DNA of 64,000 bases, from the NCBI RefSeq assembly GCF_015210005.1, contig NZ_MU158697.1:310001-374000 (forward strand), written 5' to 3'. Shown one piece after another: positions 27,821 to 37,073 of this stretch. The notes under the pieces are model-generated. The model ran no database searches. It was not told the DNA's origin and saw only the letters and a list, made by a program, of their open reading frames with translations. Origin of the DNA: Sphingobacterium hungaricum (GTDB lineage: Bacteria > Bacteroidota > Bacteroidia > Sphingobacteriales > Sphingobacteriaceae). The translations under genes were made by a program, and so were the position numbers. Every line of letters starts with the position of its first letter. Position 1 is the first letter of the stretch.

Positions 27821-29107
27821 CTAGTCTCTCCTATCTAGAAAAGTAATCGGTTTTCGGCTCAAGGGATTAAACACAATTTTCTGCAGTTCCTCCAAATCTT
27901 TCCATTCAATGCGTGGCGCAACACGTAGCTTCGCACGGAAATGGTCTTTGATATGCTGTAGGAATTCATCCGAACGATTGTTGGAAGCAATGAAAATAAC
28001 AATTTCGTCCGTTCCTATGTCATTACTCGAAATCTCAATTAAATGCTGTTCGATTTCAGGGAAACCAGCCAGCAAATCATGCATCGCCGGCGGATACAGA
28101 GTCGTTCCCTTGTATTTCACCATGTGCTGTTTTCGGCCTTCGACCGCACCAATTCGATAGGTATGACGACCGCAGGCACAAGCGTCTACATGTTTCCGAA
28201 CAATGTCGCCAGTTTTAAAACGCAATAGGGGAATGCCTTCCAAACCCAAATTGGTAATCACCAGTTCGCCACTTTGGCCGTCGGCGACAGGACGCTCTTC
28301 CTCATCCAGTATTTCGGTAATAATCAAATCGGGTTGCACATGCCCGCCTTTTCGAGAGGCACATTCGGTAAACGCTGCGCCCATTTCTGTAGAAGCGTAG
28401 GTCGAATACAATTCCAGTGGCCATTTTTCTAAAATGCGTTTGGTTAAAATGGTCTGATTGAAATCGACATCGTTCAACGATTCTCCAATGCACAAAACTT
28501 TTTGAACGCTTGAATTTCGGTAATCGATGTTGTTCTTTTCGGCATATTCAATCAGTTTCAATAAAAATGAAGGAACCGCAATCACAAACTTCGGTTTATA
28601 TTTTAGAATGGAATCCCACTGCATTTCTGGAATTCCTGAACCCACGCGTAGAATCCCAGCGCCAATCTTGCGCAAGCCTAGAAAATATGCCAAACCAGCC
28701 ATGAATCGTCGGTCAATCGTAGTCATTAGCTGTACAAGATCATCCTTCTGCACGCCAATTTTTTCAAATGAACACATTTCATTGTATGCCAATCGTTCCA
28801 AATCTTTGTCTGTCAAACCGAATGTAACCGGCGAACCTAATGTTCCTGATGTCGTGCAATAATCAATAATCTCAGACTTCGGTACACAGAAAAAATCATC
28901 ATTGTACTGCTGCAAATCATTTTTTGATGTTGTTGGCAGAAATCGTAAATCCTCAATCGTCTTGATCGCTGAAGGATTGATTTCATATTTTTTAAACAAT
29001 CTTTTGTAGTAGGGAGAATGGATGGCTAGATAAGCAAGCTGGTCTTTCAATAAGGTTTCTTGAAAAGTTTTAATTTCCTGCGCCGATTTGTATTCTATTT
29101 CCATCAT
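27821..29107 (-). CDS. PaaK-like AMP-dependent ligase (arylic acid activation)
   Basis: Adenylate-forming enzyme of 428 residues related to phenylacetate-CoA ligase. Motifs seen are TTSGTLGSPVTFGLT (phosphate loop, about residue 85), YSTYASTEMG (about residue 235), LLRFKTGDIV and the C-terminal EGRKQHMVKYKGTTLYP. By family and cluster context it would adenylate 4-coumarate and load it as a thioester on a cluster carrier protein to prime the polyene. It is the last gene of the operon, 53 bp after the FAD oxidoreductase, and converges with the SNF2 gene at a 3-bp gap. Substrate and acceptor are inferred. Confidence 0.82.
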   Translation of the reverse strand: MMEIEYKSAQEIKTFQETLLKDQLAYLAIHSPYYKRLFKKYEINPSAIKTIEDLRFLPTTSKNDLQQYNDDFFCVPKSEIIDYCTTSGTLGSPVTFGLTDKDLERLAYNEMCSFEKIGVQKDDLVQLMTTIDRRFMAGLAYFLGLRKIGAGILRVGSGIPEMQWDSILKYKPKFVIAVPSFLLKLIEYAEKNNIDYRNSSVQKVLCIGESLNDVDFNQTILTKRILEKWPLELYSTYASTEMGAAFTECASRKGGHVQPDLIITEILDEEERPVADGQSGELVITNLGLEGIPLLRFKTGDIVRKHVDACACGRHTYRIGAVEGRKQHMVKYKGTTLYPPAMHDLLAGFPEIEQHLIEISSNDIGTDEIVIFIASNNRSDEFLQHIKDHFRAKLRVAPRIEWKDLEELQKIVFNPLSRKPITFLDRRD

Positions 29108-29160
29108 CTTAAATTATGTCTTCCTTTCAGCTTTGCAAAAAAGCTTAAGCAGACTGCAAA

Positions 29161-30693
29161 TTAAGATTTATTCGTGATTTCTGATTTAATTTTGTCGATT
29201 AAATAATCTTTTCCTAAAATTTCCGAGCAAGTAGCGACAGCGCCAATTGTTACGCCCAAAATCCCGTGCATATTGACGCCTTGACCAGTGAGGTACAGAT
29301 TTTTGATTTTGGTTTTCGGAGAAATAAACGAAAGCAAAGGATTTTGAGCATCCTTCACATGCCCGTAAATATTTCCGCGATGCACGCCGATATAATCTCG
29401 GTAAGACAAAGGCGTCGAAGCGTAAGTCGCTTCAATATTCTCTTTCAGGTTCGGAATCCGACTTGCCAATTTATGGATGCAGGCATCGATTTTCTGTTGT
29501 TTAAATTGCTGGTAATCATTGCTCCGATTATGTTTTGCCAAAACCGTATTTTTTGTTCCGGCCCATTCTTCCACTTCCTCAAATTTCATATAGGTAAGCA
29601 GTGTCAATGATTCGGCGAAGCCCAAATTTTTAGGGTCTTCAGTCATCGAAAGCATGTACATCGGAGGCCATTGCGAAGCAGAATAATCTGTCGCATTCCA
29701 CACCGATTTTTCATCTTGATGATGAAAAACATTATGCGGAATGTATTCAATGCTACCCGGTTTTAGAATTGCATGCACGCTAAATGATGAAACCGTAACC
29801 GGCATTTCCTGAACGCGTGTGTAGTATGATTTTCTGAAATGTTGAGCGCCTATATTTTTTAGCAGTTGTTTTGGGTCGATATTCGAAATAAACATATCGG
29901 CTGTATACCGCTGGCCATCTTTGGTTTCGATGGATGTCAGCTGGTCAATCTCCACAACATATTTTTCGACCTCCTGCTGTTTCAGAACAACGGCCTCATG
30001 TTTTTTCAGTTCTCTTATCAATGCCTTTGTTAGCTGACTTCCGCCTAGCACACATTTATACGCGCTTTGCAAATAGGCATTGATGGCTAAAGCATGCACA
30101 TAAAATGGCGTTTGGTTTCCTTTTCCCGCATAGAGAAAATTGGAGCCAATCAACACGGCTTTAAGCTTCTCATTTTTTGTCAAACCATCGAAATATTCTT
30201 CTACAGTCAGATGCATCAAATCATCCTGATTTTTATTTTCCTTGGATAAATGATAGAGCGGAAAATTCCGGCAGGTTTTTTCCAAATCCAGCACATATTT
30301 TTCCAGCGCTTTTATTTCTTCGGGAAAATATTGGCCTAATTCTTTGACAAAATGCTTTTTCTCTTGTGCGTGGGGATAACTATTCGAATCACTTTCAAAT
30401 TCAACCACATCAAAAACCAAAGGCATTCGCTTTAATTTCAATGCATTTTGAATGTCTAAATAGCTAAAATATTGATTCAGGATTTGCCCTTCCGCAAGGG
30501 ATGGTAGGTAATGAACGCCGGTATCAAAAATCTTTTTATTTCTTGAGAAGGTCTGAAGATTTCCGCCAAACTGATTATTTTTTTCCAGCACACAGACTTT
30601 AATGCCCTCTTTGGCCATAATCAATGCAGAAACCAGTCCGCCTAGACCGCTTCCAATGACGATTACATCGAATTTCTGAGTATTAGCCTGCAT
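29161..30693 (-). CDS. Phytoene-desaturase-like FAD-dependent oxidoreductase
   Basis: Flavoprotein of 510 residues with the dinucleotide-binding start VIVIGSGLGGLVSALIMAKEG and FGGNLQTF, and a C-terminal FAD-binding LYLTGQGVNMHGILGV. Such proteins belong to the carotene desaturase/retinol saturase group and occur in flexirubin clusters. There are no other carotenoid genes here, so a redox step on the polyene or its aryl head is more likely than carotenoid desaturation. The start overlaps the MMPL gene by 11 bp. The substrate is unknown. Confidence 0.82.
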   Translation of the reverse strand: MQANTQKFDVIVIGSGLGGLVSALIMAKEGIKVCVLEKNNQFGGNLQTFSRNKKIFDTGVHYLPSLAEGQILNQYFSYLDIQNALKLKRMPLVFDVVEFESDSNSYPHAQEKKHFVKELGQYFPEEIKALEKYVLDLEKTCRNFPLYHLSKENKNQDDLMHLTVEEYFDGLTKNEKLKAVLIGSNFLYAGKGNQTPFYVHALAINAYLQSAYKCVLGGSQLTKALIRELKKHEAVVLKQQEVEKYVVEIDQLTSIETKDGQRYTADMFISNIDPKQLLKNIGAQHFRKSYYTRVQEMPVTVSSFSVHAILKPGSIEYIPHNVFHHQDEKSVWNATDYSASQWPPMYMLSMTEDPKNLGFAESLTLLTYMKFEEVEEWAGTKNTVLAKHNRSNDYQQFKQQKIDACIHKLASRIPNLKENIEATYASTPLSYRDYIGVHRGNIYGHVKDAQNPLLSFISPKTKIKNLYLTGQGVNMHGILGVTIGAVATCSEILGKDYLIDKIKSEITNKS

Positions 30694-33600
30694 TCAATTC
30701 ATAGATTTCTATTCCATCTTCTTTTCTTGCCAGAATGAATCCATTTTCGCTAAGAAAATTCAAATCATTTGATGGATTAATAGTAATGATTTTTGAATAG
30801 TTTTTAAAATTTATCTGCAACAAATCCTGTTCCGAAAGACTTTTCGAAATCAACAAAACTCCCTGCTCATAAATTGAATCGGGAAAGAAAACCTTCCTCA
30901 AATGGGTATAATAAATACTTTGTGCAACTTGACGCCTATCAATGGGTTCGATGAAAGAATAAATTTTCCGATAACCGCTTTGCAGGGAAAGCAGAAAATC
31001 CAATTCCCCATAATCATTGCTCAGATGGCTAATGGTTTCATCTTCTTTCAGAAATGAATTAAGCTTAAAATACGTGCGCTTATTCACCTTCAAATGCTGT
31101 TTCACCGAAGCAACAATTTCATCATCTTTATACAGATACGCCAAATTCAGTTTCCGGATAAAGTAATCTTCGTCTTCCAATTGGCTTCGCCAATAGGTAA
31201 ATTGAGTCTTGAAATATTTTGCTATTTGCTTAGTTTTTTCAGTGTATGTATCTCCAAAAGTTGTAGAACCTGCCGGAATGCGTTCACCGATGACTGGTGT
31301 CAAATTCCCTTTGAAAATCATAAAATCACCTTTGGGCAACACATCGCCATTGCCATGCAGATAAATCGGAAGAATATCCACCTGCAATTTTTCTGACAAG
31401 AAAAAAGCTCCTTTATGGAATCGCTTCACCAAATTATCATAAGAACGCGTTCCTTCAGGGAAAATCACCAAATTATAACCTTGCTTGATTTTCTCTTCCA
31501 AATCGCCCAGCCCATCTTCCAAACCCTGGCTCACTGGATAAAATCCCAATGCTTGCACCGCTTTTCCAAAAATAGGCGATTTCCAAACCCAATCATTGAC
31601 CAAATAAATCGCTTTTGGAACCAACATGCCCATGCTCAAGGTATCCAAAAAGGAACTATGATTCCCAATAACAATTGCCGGCTTTTCAAATGTTTCGCCG
31701 TAAGGGTTCAAGGTTTTGTTTGTCGTTAGCGGATGGAAATACAATACCGTTTTCATAAACGAAGCCATCGCTCTTCTAAATCGCAAATCTCGCTTTACCG
31801 AATTCATCGGAATTAGCTTTAAGACAATTCTTCCGTAAAAGGAAACCAGCAAGCATCCCAATCCATAATAAAGAAACAATAAAATGGAGAAAACTAAAAT
31901 GAATATCGTAAATGGAGAACGGCCTTTTTTCGCTCGATTGCTGATGAAAAAACGAAATAAAATCGGATAAAAAACGAACGTAATCAATACGGCAGAAAAC
32001 ACCCCAATTAGTGAAACCGTTGAAATCGAAATCAGCGCTGGGTGCTTCGCAAAAATCAATGCGCCAATCGCCAAAACTGTGGTCAGAACCGCCAGCAAAA
32101 TTGAGGTCCGATAAGTCTGCAACTCATCTTTTCCGGTCGAATATTGCTTCTGCAAAGCAGTCGTCATAAAAATGCTAAAGTCAACGCCATGGCCAAAAAC
32201 TAGTGTGCAGACAATCGCGCTAAAAATATTGAACTGAAGACCAAATAAGCCCATCAAACCGGCCGTAACCAAACCTGTCAAACCAATCGGAATCGCGCTC
32301 AGCAAAACCAATTCAATCCGTCTGAAAAACAGCCATAAAATAGCTAAGACTGCGATAAACGAATAACTGACCAAGCTATTGAAATCATCGCGCAACTTTC
32401 CGAGATACGTCTCGCTTAGCTGTTTCCGGTCGATGGTTAGTATATCTTTCTCACCAGCAAATGCTTCGACAAACGCTGTGCGATTCGATTCATCTAGTTT
32501 GACTAGTGTCGAAATGGTATAAAAACCATCTTTTTCGCTGACCATGTTATCGATTCCTAATGTTGGAATGGCTTGCATTTCCGCTAGTGAAGCAGGATTA
32601 AAATCAGTTTGCATCAAATCATAAAATGACTGATGCGCATCTGGACTAAAGCCATATTTTGCCGTTTCCCGCTGTAAATTCTGCTTTACTTCAATTTGAC
32701 GCTCCTCATTCCAATAATTTCTCCAAGTCTGAAAATCTTCCTTCTGCTGTTGTTCCGTTTTAAGAAGTTGCTGAATTCCTGCAAAATCCAAAATTAACCC
32801 ATCTGATTTTGCACGATTTAGAATAACATTGGCTTTGCCATTATTCAACAGAGCTTCTTCAAATGAATTGCCACTGGCAATCACATAAATGGATTTCGCT
32901 TGGCTGTTGGTGATTTTATCCAACCGATTTTCAACCTGCTTTAACGGTTCTGGAATAAAATTCAGGTTTGCCAAATCATTATTGAACGTAACTTTCGAAC
33001 TTGTAAACACGCTGATTGCAATCAAAATTAAACAGATTGCAATCAAAATTTTGCTTCTTTCGAACGGAAATTTGGCAACTTTGTCAAGCAATGTATTGTA
33101 ACCCAGATTTTCTTTGGGTTTGTATAAATGTGGAATCAACAGCAAGGTAAAAACTGCTGACGAGAACACACACAGGGAAGCGAAAATACCTAAATCAATC
33201 AAGGCTTCAGAATGTACGAACAGCAAACATAGAAAAGCCACAGCAGTAGTTGCCCCAGACATTAATATGGGCTTCGTCAATTCTTTATACAGCGTTTTTA
33301 CATCTTCATTCTTCTTATAATGCGTCAGCACATGCAAGGCATAATCAATCGTAATCCCAATCAAGACCGCGCCGATACTTATTGAAATAGCGGAAATAAC
33401 CGGCTTGTACAAATACAGAACGGCAATTGAGAATAGAGAAGCAAAAATGGTCGGAATAAAAACCAATATCGGGACGATTAAGCGACGGTAGAAAACAATC
33501 AACAAAATCATCAGCACCGTCATCGAAATCGCGACCGTTGTCAGAATATCATGCTTAATCTGTTTGGCATTCGCGACAGCGACCAATGCAGAACCAAAAG

Positions 33601-34348
33601 AAGAAATCTGTGCTTTCGAACTGAATTGATGATTTAATGAATCTTGAATTTGATAAAGGTCAGCAACAAATTGTTCGTTATGTTCCGTTTCTGCTCCTTG
33701 ATAGGTGGGATTAATAAACAAGAGCAAATTAGCTGAATCTTTCGTCGCAACAAAACCATTGTACAGGATATATTCATTGCCCAGGTTAAGCTGTTTCAAT
33801 TTTTCCAATCCAAAAAAACCAATGCCTAATGGGTCAATTTGAATAAATTCGCTTGAAACAAAGCTTGAAGCGGTTGATAAAGAACGGAAGTTAGACGCAA
33901 CTTGATTTCGAATGGCCTCAGGCGTGATTTCCAAATCAATTGCCGAATAGTCAGCGGAGTCCAAGAAGATCGGGATATGCTGGTAAATAAAATTATAGGA
34001 GTCTGAAATCGTGCTGGCAGAAACCTCTCCTTCGATGGCCTTGATGTATGCCGTGTCAGAAGCAAGCGAATCCACAAAACTTTGCGCTAAAGCAACCGCA
34101 TCGTCTAATGTTCCTTCAGCTTGTTTACTGATTAAAACAGTGATTTTGTCCGCAAAATTAATTTGCTGAATGGCTTTTGTCGTTAAATCGGCTTGCTCAT
34201 TTTTAGGAATTAGCTGTGTGATGTCTTCTTCAAACCTAATTTTTGAAGCTAAAAAACCGCAGGTAACTAAGAATAAAATAGATAAGACTATTGCCAGTCC
34301 TTTATGACGTTCTACCCATTGATAAATATGGTAAAAAAACAGATGCAT
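30683..34348 (-). CDS. Fusion of MMPL transporter, PlsC acyltransferase and degenerate methyltransferase-like domain
   Basis: A 1221-residue multi-domain membrane protein. Residues 1 to about 800 form an RND/MMPL-type transporter with two sets of membrane helices and two large periplasmic loops. Residues about 860-1050 are a 1-acylglycerol-phosphate acyltransferase (PlsC) domain with the HX4D motif NHSSFLD (about residue 899) and FPEGTRS (about residue 964). The last 150 residues resemble a class I SAM methyltransferase in layout (SNDYGELDFLLSLQSGYRKI) but lack the glycine-rich SAM loop. Related three-part proteins are known from flexirubin clusters. It would export the pigment lipid and possibly acylate it or a carrier lipid. 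It overlaps the genes on both sides. Confidence 0.88.
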   Translation of the reverse strand: MHLFFYHIYQWVERHKGLAIVLSILFLVTCGFLASKIRFEEDITQLIPKNEQADLTTKAIQQINFADKITVLISKQAEGTLDDAVALAQSFVDSLASDTAYIKAIEGEVSASTISDSYNFIYQHIPIFLDSADYSAIDLEITPEAIRNQVASNFRSLSTASSFVSSEFIQIDPLGIGFFGLEKLKQLNLGNEYILYNGFVATKDSANLLLFINPTYQGAETEHNEQFVADLYQIQDSLNHQFSSKAQISSFGSALVAVANAKQIKHDILTTVAISMTVLMILLIVFYRRLIVPILVFIPTIFASLFSIAVLYLYKPVISAISISIGAVLIGITIDYALHVLTHYKKNEDVKTLYKELTKPILMSGATTAVAFLCLLFVHSEALIDLGIFASLCVFSSAVFTLLLIPHLYKPKENLGYNTLLDKVAKFPFERSKILIAICLILIAISVFTSSKVTFNNDLANLNFIPEPLKQVENRLDKITNSQAKSIYVIASGNSFEEALLNNGKANVILNRAKSDGLILDFAGIQQLLKTEQQQKEDFQTWRNYWNEERQIEVKQNLQRETAKYGFSPDAHQSFYDLMQTDFNPASLAEMQAIPTLGIDNMVSEKDGFYTISTLVKLDESNRTAFVEAFAGEKDILTIDRKQLSETYLGKLRDDFNSLVSYSFIAVLAILWLFFRRIELVLLSAIPIGLTGLVTAGLMGLFGLQFNIFSAIVCTLVFGHGVDFSIFMTTALQKQYSTGKDELQTYRTSILLAVLTTVLAIGALIFAKHPALISISTVSLIGVFSAVLITFVFYPILFRFFISNRAKKGRSPFTIFILVFSILLFLYYGLGCLLVSFYGRIVLKLIPMNSVKRDLRFRRAMASFMKTVLYFHPLTTNKTLNPYGETFEKPAIVIGNHSSFLDTLSMGMLVPKAIYLVNDWVWKSPIFGKAVQALGFYPVSQGLEDGLGDLEEKIKQGYNLVIFPEGTRSYDNLVKRFHKGAFFLSEKLQVDILPIYLHGNGDVLPKGDFMIFKGNLTPVIGERIPAGSTTFGDTYTEKTKQIAKYFKTQFTYWRSQLEDEDYFIRKLNLAYLYKDDEIVASVKQHLKVNKRTYFKLNSFLKEDETISHLSNDYGELDFLLSLQSGYRKIYSFIEPIDRRQVAQSIYYTHLRKVFFPDSIYEQGVLLISKSLSEQDLLQINFKNYSKIITINPSNDLNFLSENGFILARKEDGIEIYELNAG

Positions 34349-35532
34349 TAGTCCGCAGAAATTGTGTTATTGGCTTTCGTTTTAAAAAATGCATAACATC
34401 CAAAACCGATTAATAGAGCCATTGACAAGGCCAAAACCAAACTTCCAATAACATATTGAACCAAATGGAGCTGAATCGTTTCAAACGAAATCTGTCTCCA
34501 ATGAAACGTACTTTCAGCAGGAAGAACCAACCCGCCAACGAGCAATGACGCATAAATAATAAATGGAATCATTGGTGGCAAACTGATGTTCGAAAAAGCA
34601 AAAGCCAGCACTTTATTCAAGCGCAGAAAAACGGCCAAGGTAATGACTAATGCCGTTTGAAATCCCCAAACTGGGGCAATCCCCATAAAAACACCAAGCG
34701 CAATGGATGTCGCTTTCTTTGCTGGAGAATCTTCCGAACCGAACACATTTTCCTTAACGAACTTATCTAGGCTTTTTTTTTTGAAACTTCTAAAAAAATT
34801 CCTTGGCAGAATGTAGAAAAATGTCAGGAAAACTAGGACTGTATTTAGTATGCTAATCCGTGTGAAATCTTTGAACGGACGAAAATGTGAAACCCGCTCA
34901 TTAGGGTCGTATAAAACTTGAATAGGAACATTTTTCACTTCTACCCCATTCCAGGCAGTGCGAACAATGACTTCAATTTCAAATTCGAACTTCTTTGTGT
35001 AAAATTTATTGGGAATGCTTCGCAATGGGTAAGCACGAAAACCGGACTGCGTGTCCGTTAATTTAATTCCGGTCTCAAACCAGAACCAAAAATTAGAAAA
35101 ACGATTGCCAAAACTGCTTTTCTTGGGGACCGAATCATGTGTCATGTTCCGGCTTCCAATCAACAAAATAGGGTGTTTCGCTTTCTCCAATTCTTCAACG
35201 AAAACTGGAATATCGCTTGGATAATGCTGTCCATCGGAATCGATGGTGATGGCGTACCCAAAACCCAATTTCTTTGCTTCAGCAAAACCAGCCCGCAAAG
35301 CCATTCCCTTTCCTTGGTTTCTAGCAAAAGAAATAACCTTCAGCCGATTTCCGTAATTTTTAAGAATAGCGCTCGTTGAATCCGTTGAGCCGTCATTGAC
35401 AACAATCACTGGAGTCTGATAAGGCAAGACATTATCAATTACCCTGTTCAACGTCTTATGATTATTATAAGTAGGAATAATAATCACGACATTCAACCGA
35501 GCAAGCGAATCGATGATGTGTTGCGAAATCAT
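34348..35532 (-). CDS. Family 2 glycosyltransferase with C-terminal DUF2062 membrane domain
   Basis: 394 residues. The N-terminal 240 are a GT-A fold transferase with VVIIIPTYNNHKTL, VVNDGSTDSTS and the metal-binding TIDSDGQHYPSD. The C-terminal part is a DUF2062 domain with three hydrophobic helices (SIALGVFMGIAPVWGFQTAL and beyond). Relatives often transfer a sugar to polyprenyl phosphate or a lipid. Flexirubins are not known to carry sugars, so its role here is unclear and may concern envelope anchoring. It overlaps the MMPL gene by one base and follows the small exported protein by 3 bp. Confidence 0.85.
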   Translation of the reverse strand: MISQHIIDSLARLNVVIIIPTYNNHKTLNRVIDNVLPYQTPVIVVNDGSTDSTSAILKNYGNRLKVISFARNQGKGMALRAGFAEAKKLGFGYAITIDSDGQHYPSDIPVFVEELEKAKHPILLIGSRNMTHDSVPKKSSFGNRFSNFWFWFETGIKLTDTQSGFRAYPLRSIPNKFYTKKFEFEIEVIVRTAWNGVEVKNVPIQVLYDPNERVSHFRPFKDFTRISILNTVLVFLTFFYILPRNFFRSFKKKSLDKFVKENVFGSEDSPAKKATSIALGVFMGIAPVWGFQTALVITLAVFLRLNKVLAFAFSNISLPPMIPFIIYASLLVGGLVLPAESTFHWRQISFETIQLHLVQYVIGSLVLALSMALLIGFGCYAFFKTKANNTISAD

Positions 35533-35535
35533 TAA

Positions 35536-36015
35536 TTATAAATTCTTTAAATCGTCAGTTGTTAAGGTTTTAGACCGTTTTGCATAAGCGCGAATAACAG
35601 CCTTTACGTCCGCAGATTGTTTGGAAAAATTAGCCAGAATCAATTTTTTATCTTCGGTCAAGTTGCTATTGTATTTGACAACTTTCGGTGCATTTTCTTG
35701 GATAATCAGACGAATAAGCCTGATTTCTAAATTATTCGGAGCAGATGCTACGGCAGATTCAATAGTTTTCGCACCGCGTGTGAACAATTCCTTTTTCACC
35801 TGACGGTTAAGTTCATACTTCGCGCGCAACCCGTAAGCGGCGCCTTTGTAAGCGAGCATCACTGGGTCATTTTTGGAATAATCTTTTAACGATTTATACA
35901 ATTCGTCAGTATGCGCTTGTGATTCATCTGCTTTCTGAAATGCAGAACGAATGGAAATCAAATCGATATTTGCAAAACTTAAGAAACCGACTAAGAGTAT
36001 CGAAACAATATTCAT
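35536..36015 (-). CDS. Small exported protein of unknown function
   Basis: 159 residues with a signal peptide (about residues 1-16) and a wholly helical remainder (YKSLKDYSKNDPVMLAYKGAAYGLRAKY, then RGAKTIESAVASAPNNLEIRLIRL) that looks like two or three TPR-type helical pairs. I do not recognise the family. It lies in the export part of the operon, 3 bp after the dehydratase and 3 bp before the glycosyltransferase, which suggests a periplasmic accessory role. Confidence 0.75.
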   Translation of the reverse strand: MNIVSILLVGFLSFANIDLISIRSAFQKADESQAHTDELYKSLKDYSKNDPVMLAYKGAAYGLRAKYELNRQVKKELFTRGAKTIESAVASAPNNLEIRLIRLIIQENAPKVVKYNSNLTEDKKLILANFSKQSADVKAVIRAYAKRSKTLTTDDLKNL

Positions 36016-36018
36016 TTT

Positions 36019-36393
36019 TTAATTTTTTAGTTTAAAAGAGCCCGAAAACTTCATTGCTAAAACGTCATCCATGTAGATGTTGTTTTTAACTTTTAGGTTT
36101 GACTCATCCGAAGGCTGAATGTCAATTTCCAACCTCAAATTCGGATTGAGCTCAGGATTTATCAAAGCCATAAATTTAATCATATTCACCTGATGCATAA
36201 ACAATTCTTGTTCCGTTATGCGCTCACAAAGCTCTTTAATCATCTGTATCATGCAAACACCTGGCGTAATGGGATTTCCTGGAAAATGTCCTTTGAAAAT
36301 CGCATGCAATTTATTCAATTGTATCTCAATGGAATATTTTGTTTCTGCTTCTTGTGTAAACTGATTTACTTGATAAAAATCTTCTAATAACAT
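36019..36393 (-). CDS. Hotdog-fold 3-hydroxyacyl-ACP dehydratase (FabZ-like)
   Basis: 124-residue single-domain hotdog protein. HFPGNPITPGVCMIQMIKEL matches the FabZ/FabA region with the catalytic His in GHFPGNP and the helix that follows; the usual Glu/Asp of the long helix is replaced by Gln or lies later, so activity is likely but not certain. It would dehydrate 3-hydroxyacyl-carrier-protein intermediates to build conjugated double bonds. A 56-bp gap and a good promoter match precede it. Confidence 0.8.
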   Translation of the reverse strand: MLLEDFYQVNQFTQEAETKYSIEIQLNKLHAIFKGHFPGNPITPGVCMIQMIKELCERITEQELFMHQVNMIKFMALINPELNPNLRLEIDIQPSDESNLKVKNNIYMDDVLAMKFSGSFKLKN

Positions 36394-36413
36394 CTTGAAT
36401 TTTAAGCTTTGCG

Positions 36414-36447
36414 CAAATATAAGGTATTAAAATTAGGGTTTTTCAAA
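36414..36447 (-). promoter_or_regulatory. Candidate internal promoter in the pigment operon
   Basis: In one of the few non-coding gaps of the operon, the minus strand reads TTTG (36447-36444), 22 bases, then TATATTTG (36421-36414), an exact -7 match. It would drive the export-related genes from the FabZ-like dehydratase onward, about 20 bases before its ATG. Confidence 0.5.
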
Positions 36448-36449
36448 AT

Positions 36450-37073
36450 TTATAAATTGTCGTTCTGTTGCTTTAATGAAATCCGAAGAGGAAAACGGCT
36501 GTGTAACAAGAATATACTAGACGGATATTGATTATCAGAAGATTCGAAGCTAATTTTAAATCGCTCCTTATGTTTGCCATAATGGGCAATTTCCTTTAAA
36601 TCGATGCTCGAATACGAATAGAAAGTTCTATTCGCTCCTCTTTCAATTTCATAGATACGCAAATCTTGATTTGAACTAATCACTTCCTTGGTTGAGACAT
36701 AGGGCTGTGTCATCGTTCGAAACAAACTCGCCACTTCCTTAATGACAATCTTTTTATCCATTGCTGGGATAACAGAATTCAGCACATGGTAATCTTTAAA
36801 AATGGAAATATCAATGAGCGTTTGTCCTAAATCAGACAGAAGAGCGAAACGACGCAGGTCTGCATTGAACGTTCGCATAACGAGTGTCCCAGAAAGCTGT
36901 TCTTTTCCAATTTCAATGTTTGCACGATAAGAAACTACAGTCCCAGTATCAAGAAACAAACTGTTGACTTCAATTTCTTGGATAGCTTTTCCACCTGTAG
37001 TGTTTGGATATTTGCTAGTCGCACAAGCAGAAAAAATTAGGAGGAAAACACTAATTGGCAAAAACCTGTTCAT
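36450..37073 (-). CDS. LolB-like outer-membrane lipoprotein of unknown function
   Basis: 207 residues with a lipoprotein signal peptide (lipobox FSAC, Cys17). The body has alternating beta strands with phrases such as TVVSYRANIEIGKEQLSGTLVMR and LRRFALLSDLGQTLIDISIF, which resemble the half-barrel of LolB/LolA-type lipid-binding proteins (and DUF4292). It overlaps the LolA-like gene by 23 bp. Together they look like a dedicated carrier and acceptor pair for moving a lipid-like pigment across the periplasm. This role is inferred from context. Confidence 0.72.
   Translation of the reverse strand: MNRFLPISVFLLIFSACATSKYPNTTGGKAIQEIEVNSLFLDTGTVVSYRANIEIGKEQLSGTLVMRTFNADLRRFALLSDLGQTLIDISIFKDYHVLNSVIPAMDKKIVIKEVASLFRTMTQPYVSTKEVISSNQDLRIYEIERGANRTFYSYSSIDLKEIAHYGKHKERFKISFESSDNQYPSSIFLLHSRFPLRISLKQQNDNL

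Noticed and set aside
29161..30693. Carotenoid desaturase of a carotenoid pathway
   Set aside because: No crtB, crtY or other carotenoid genes are near; all neighbours belong to the flexirubin set.
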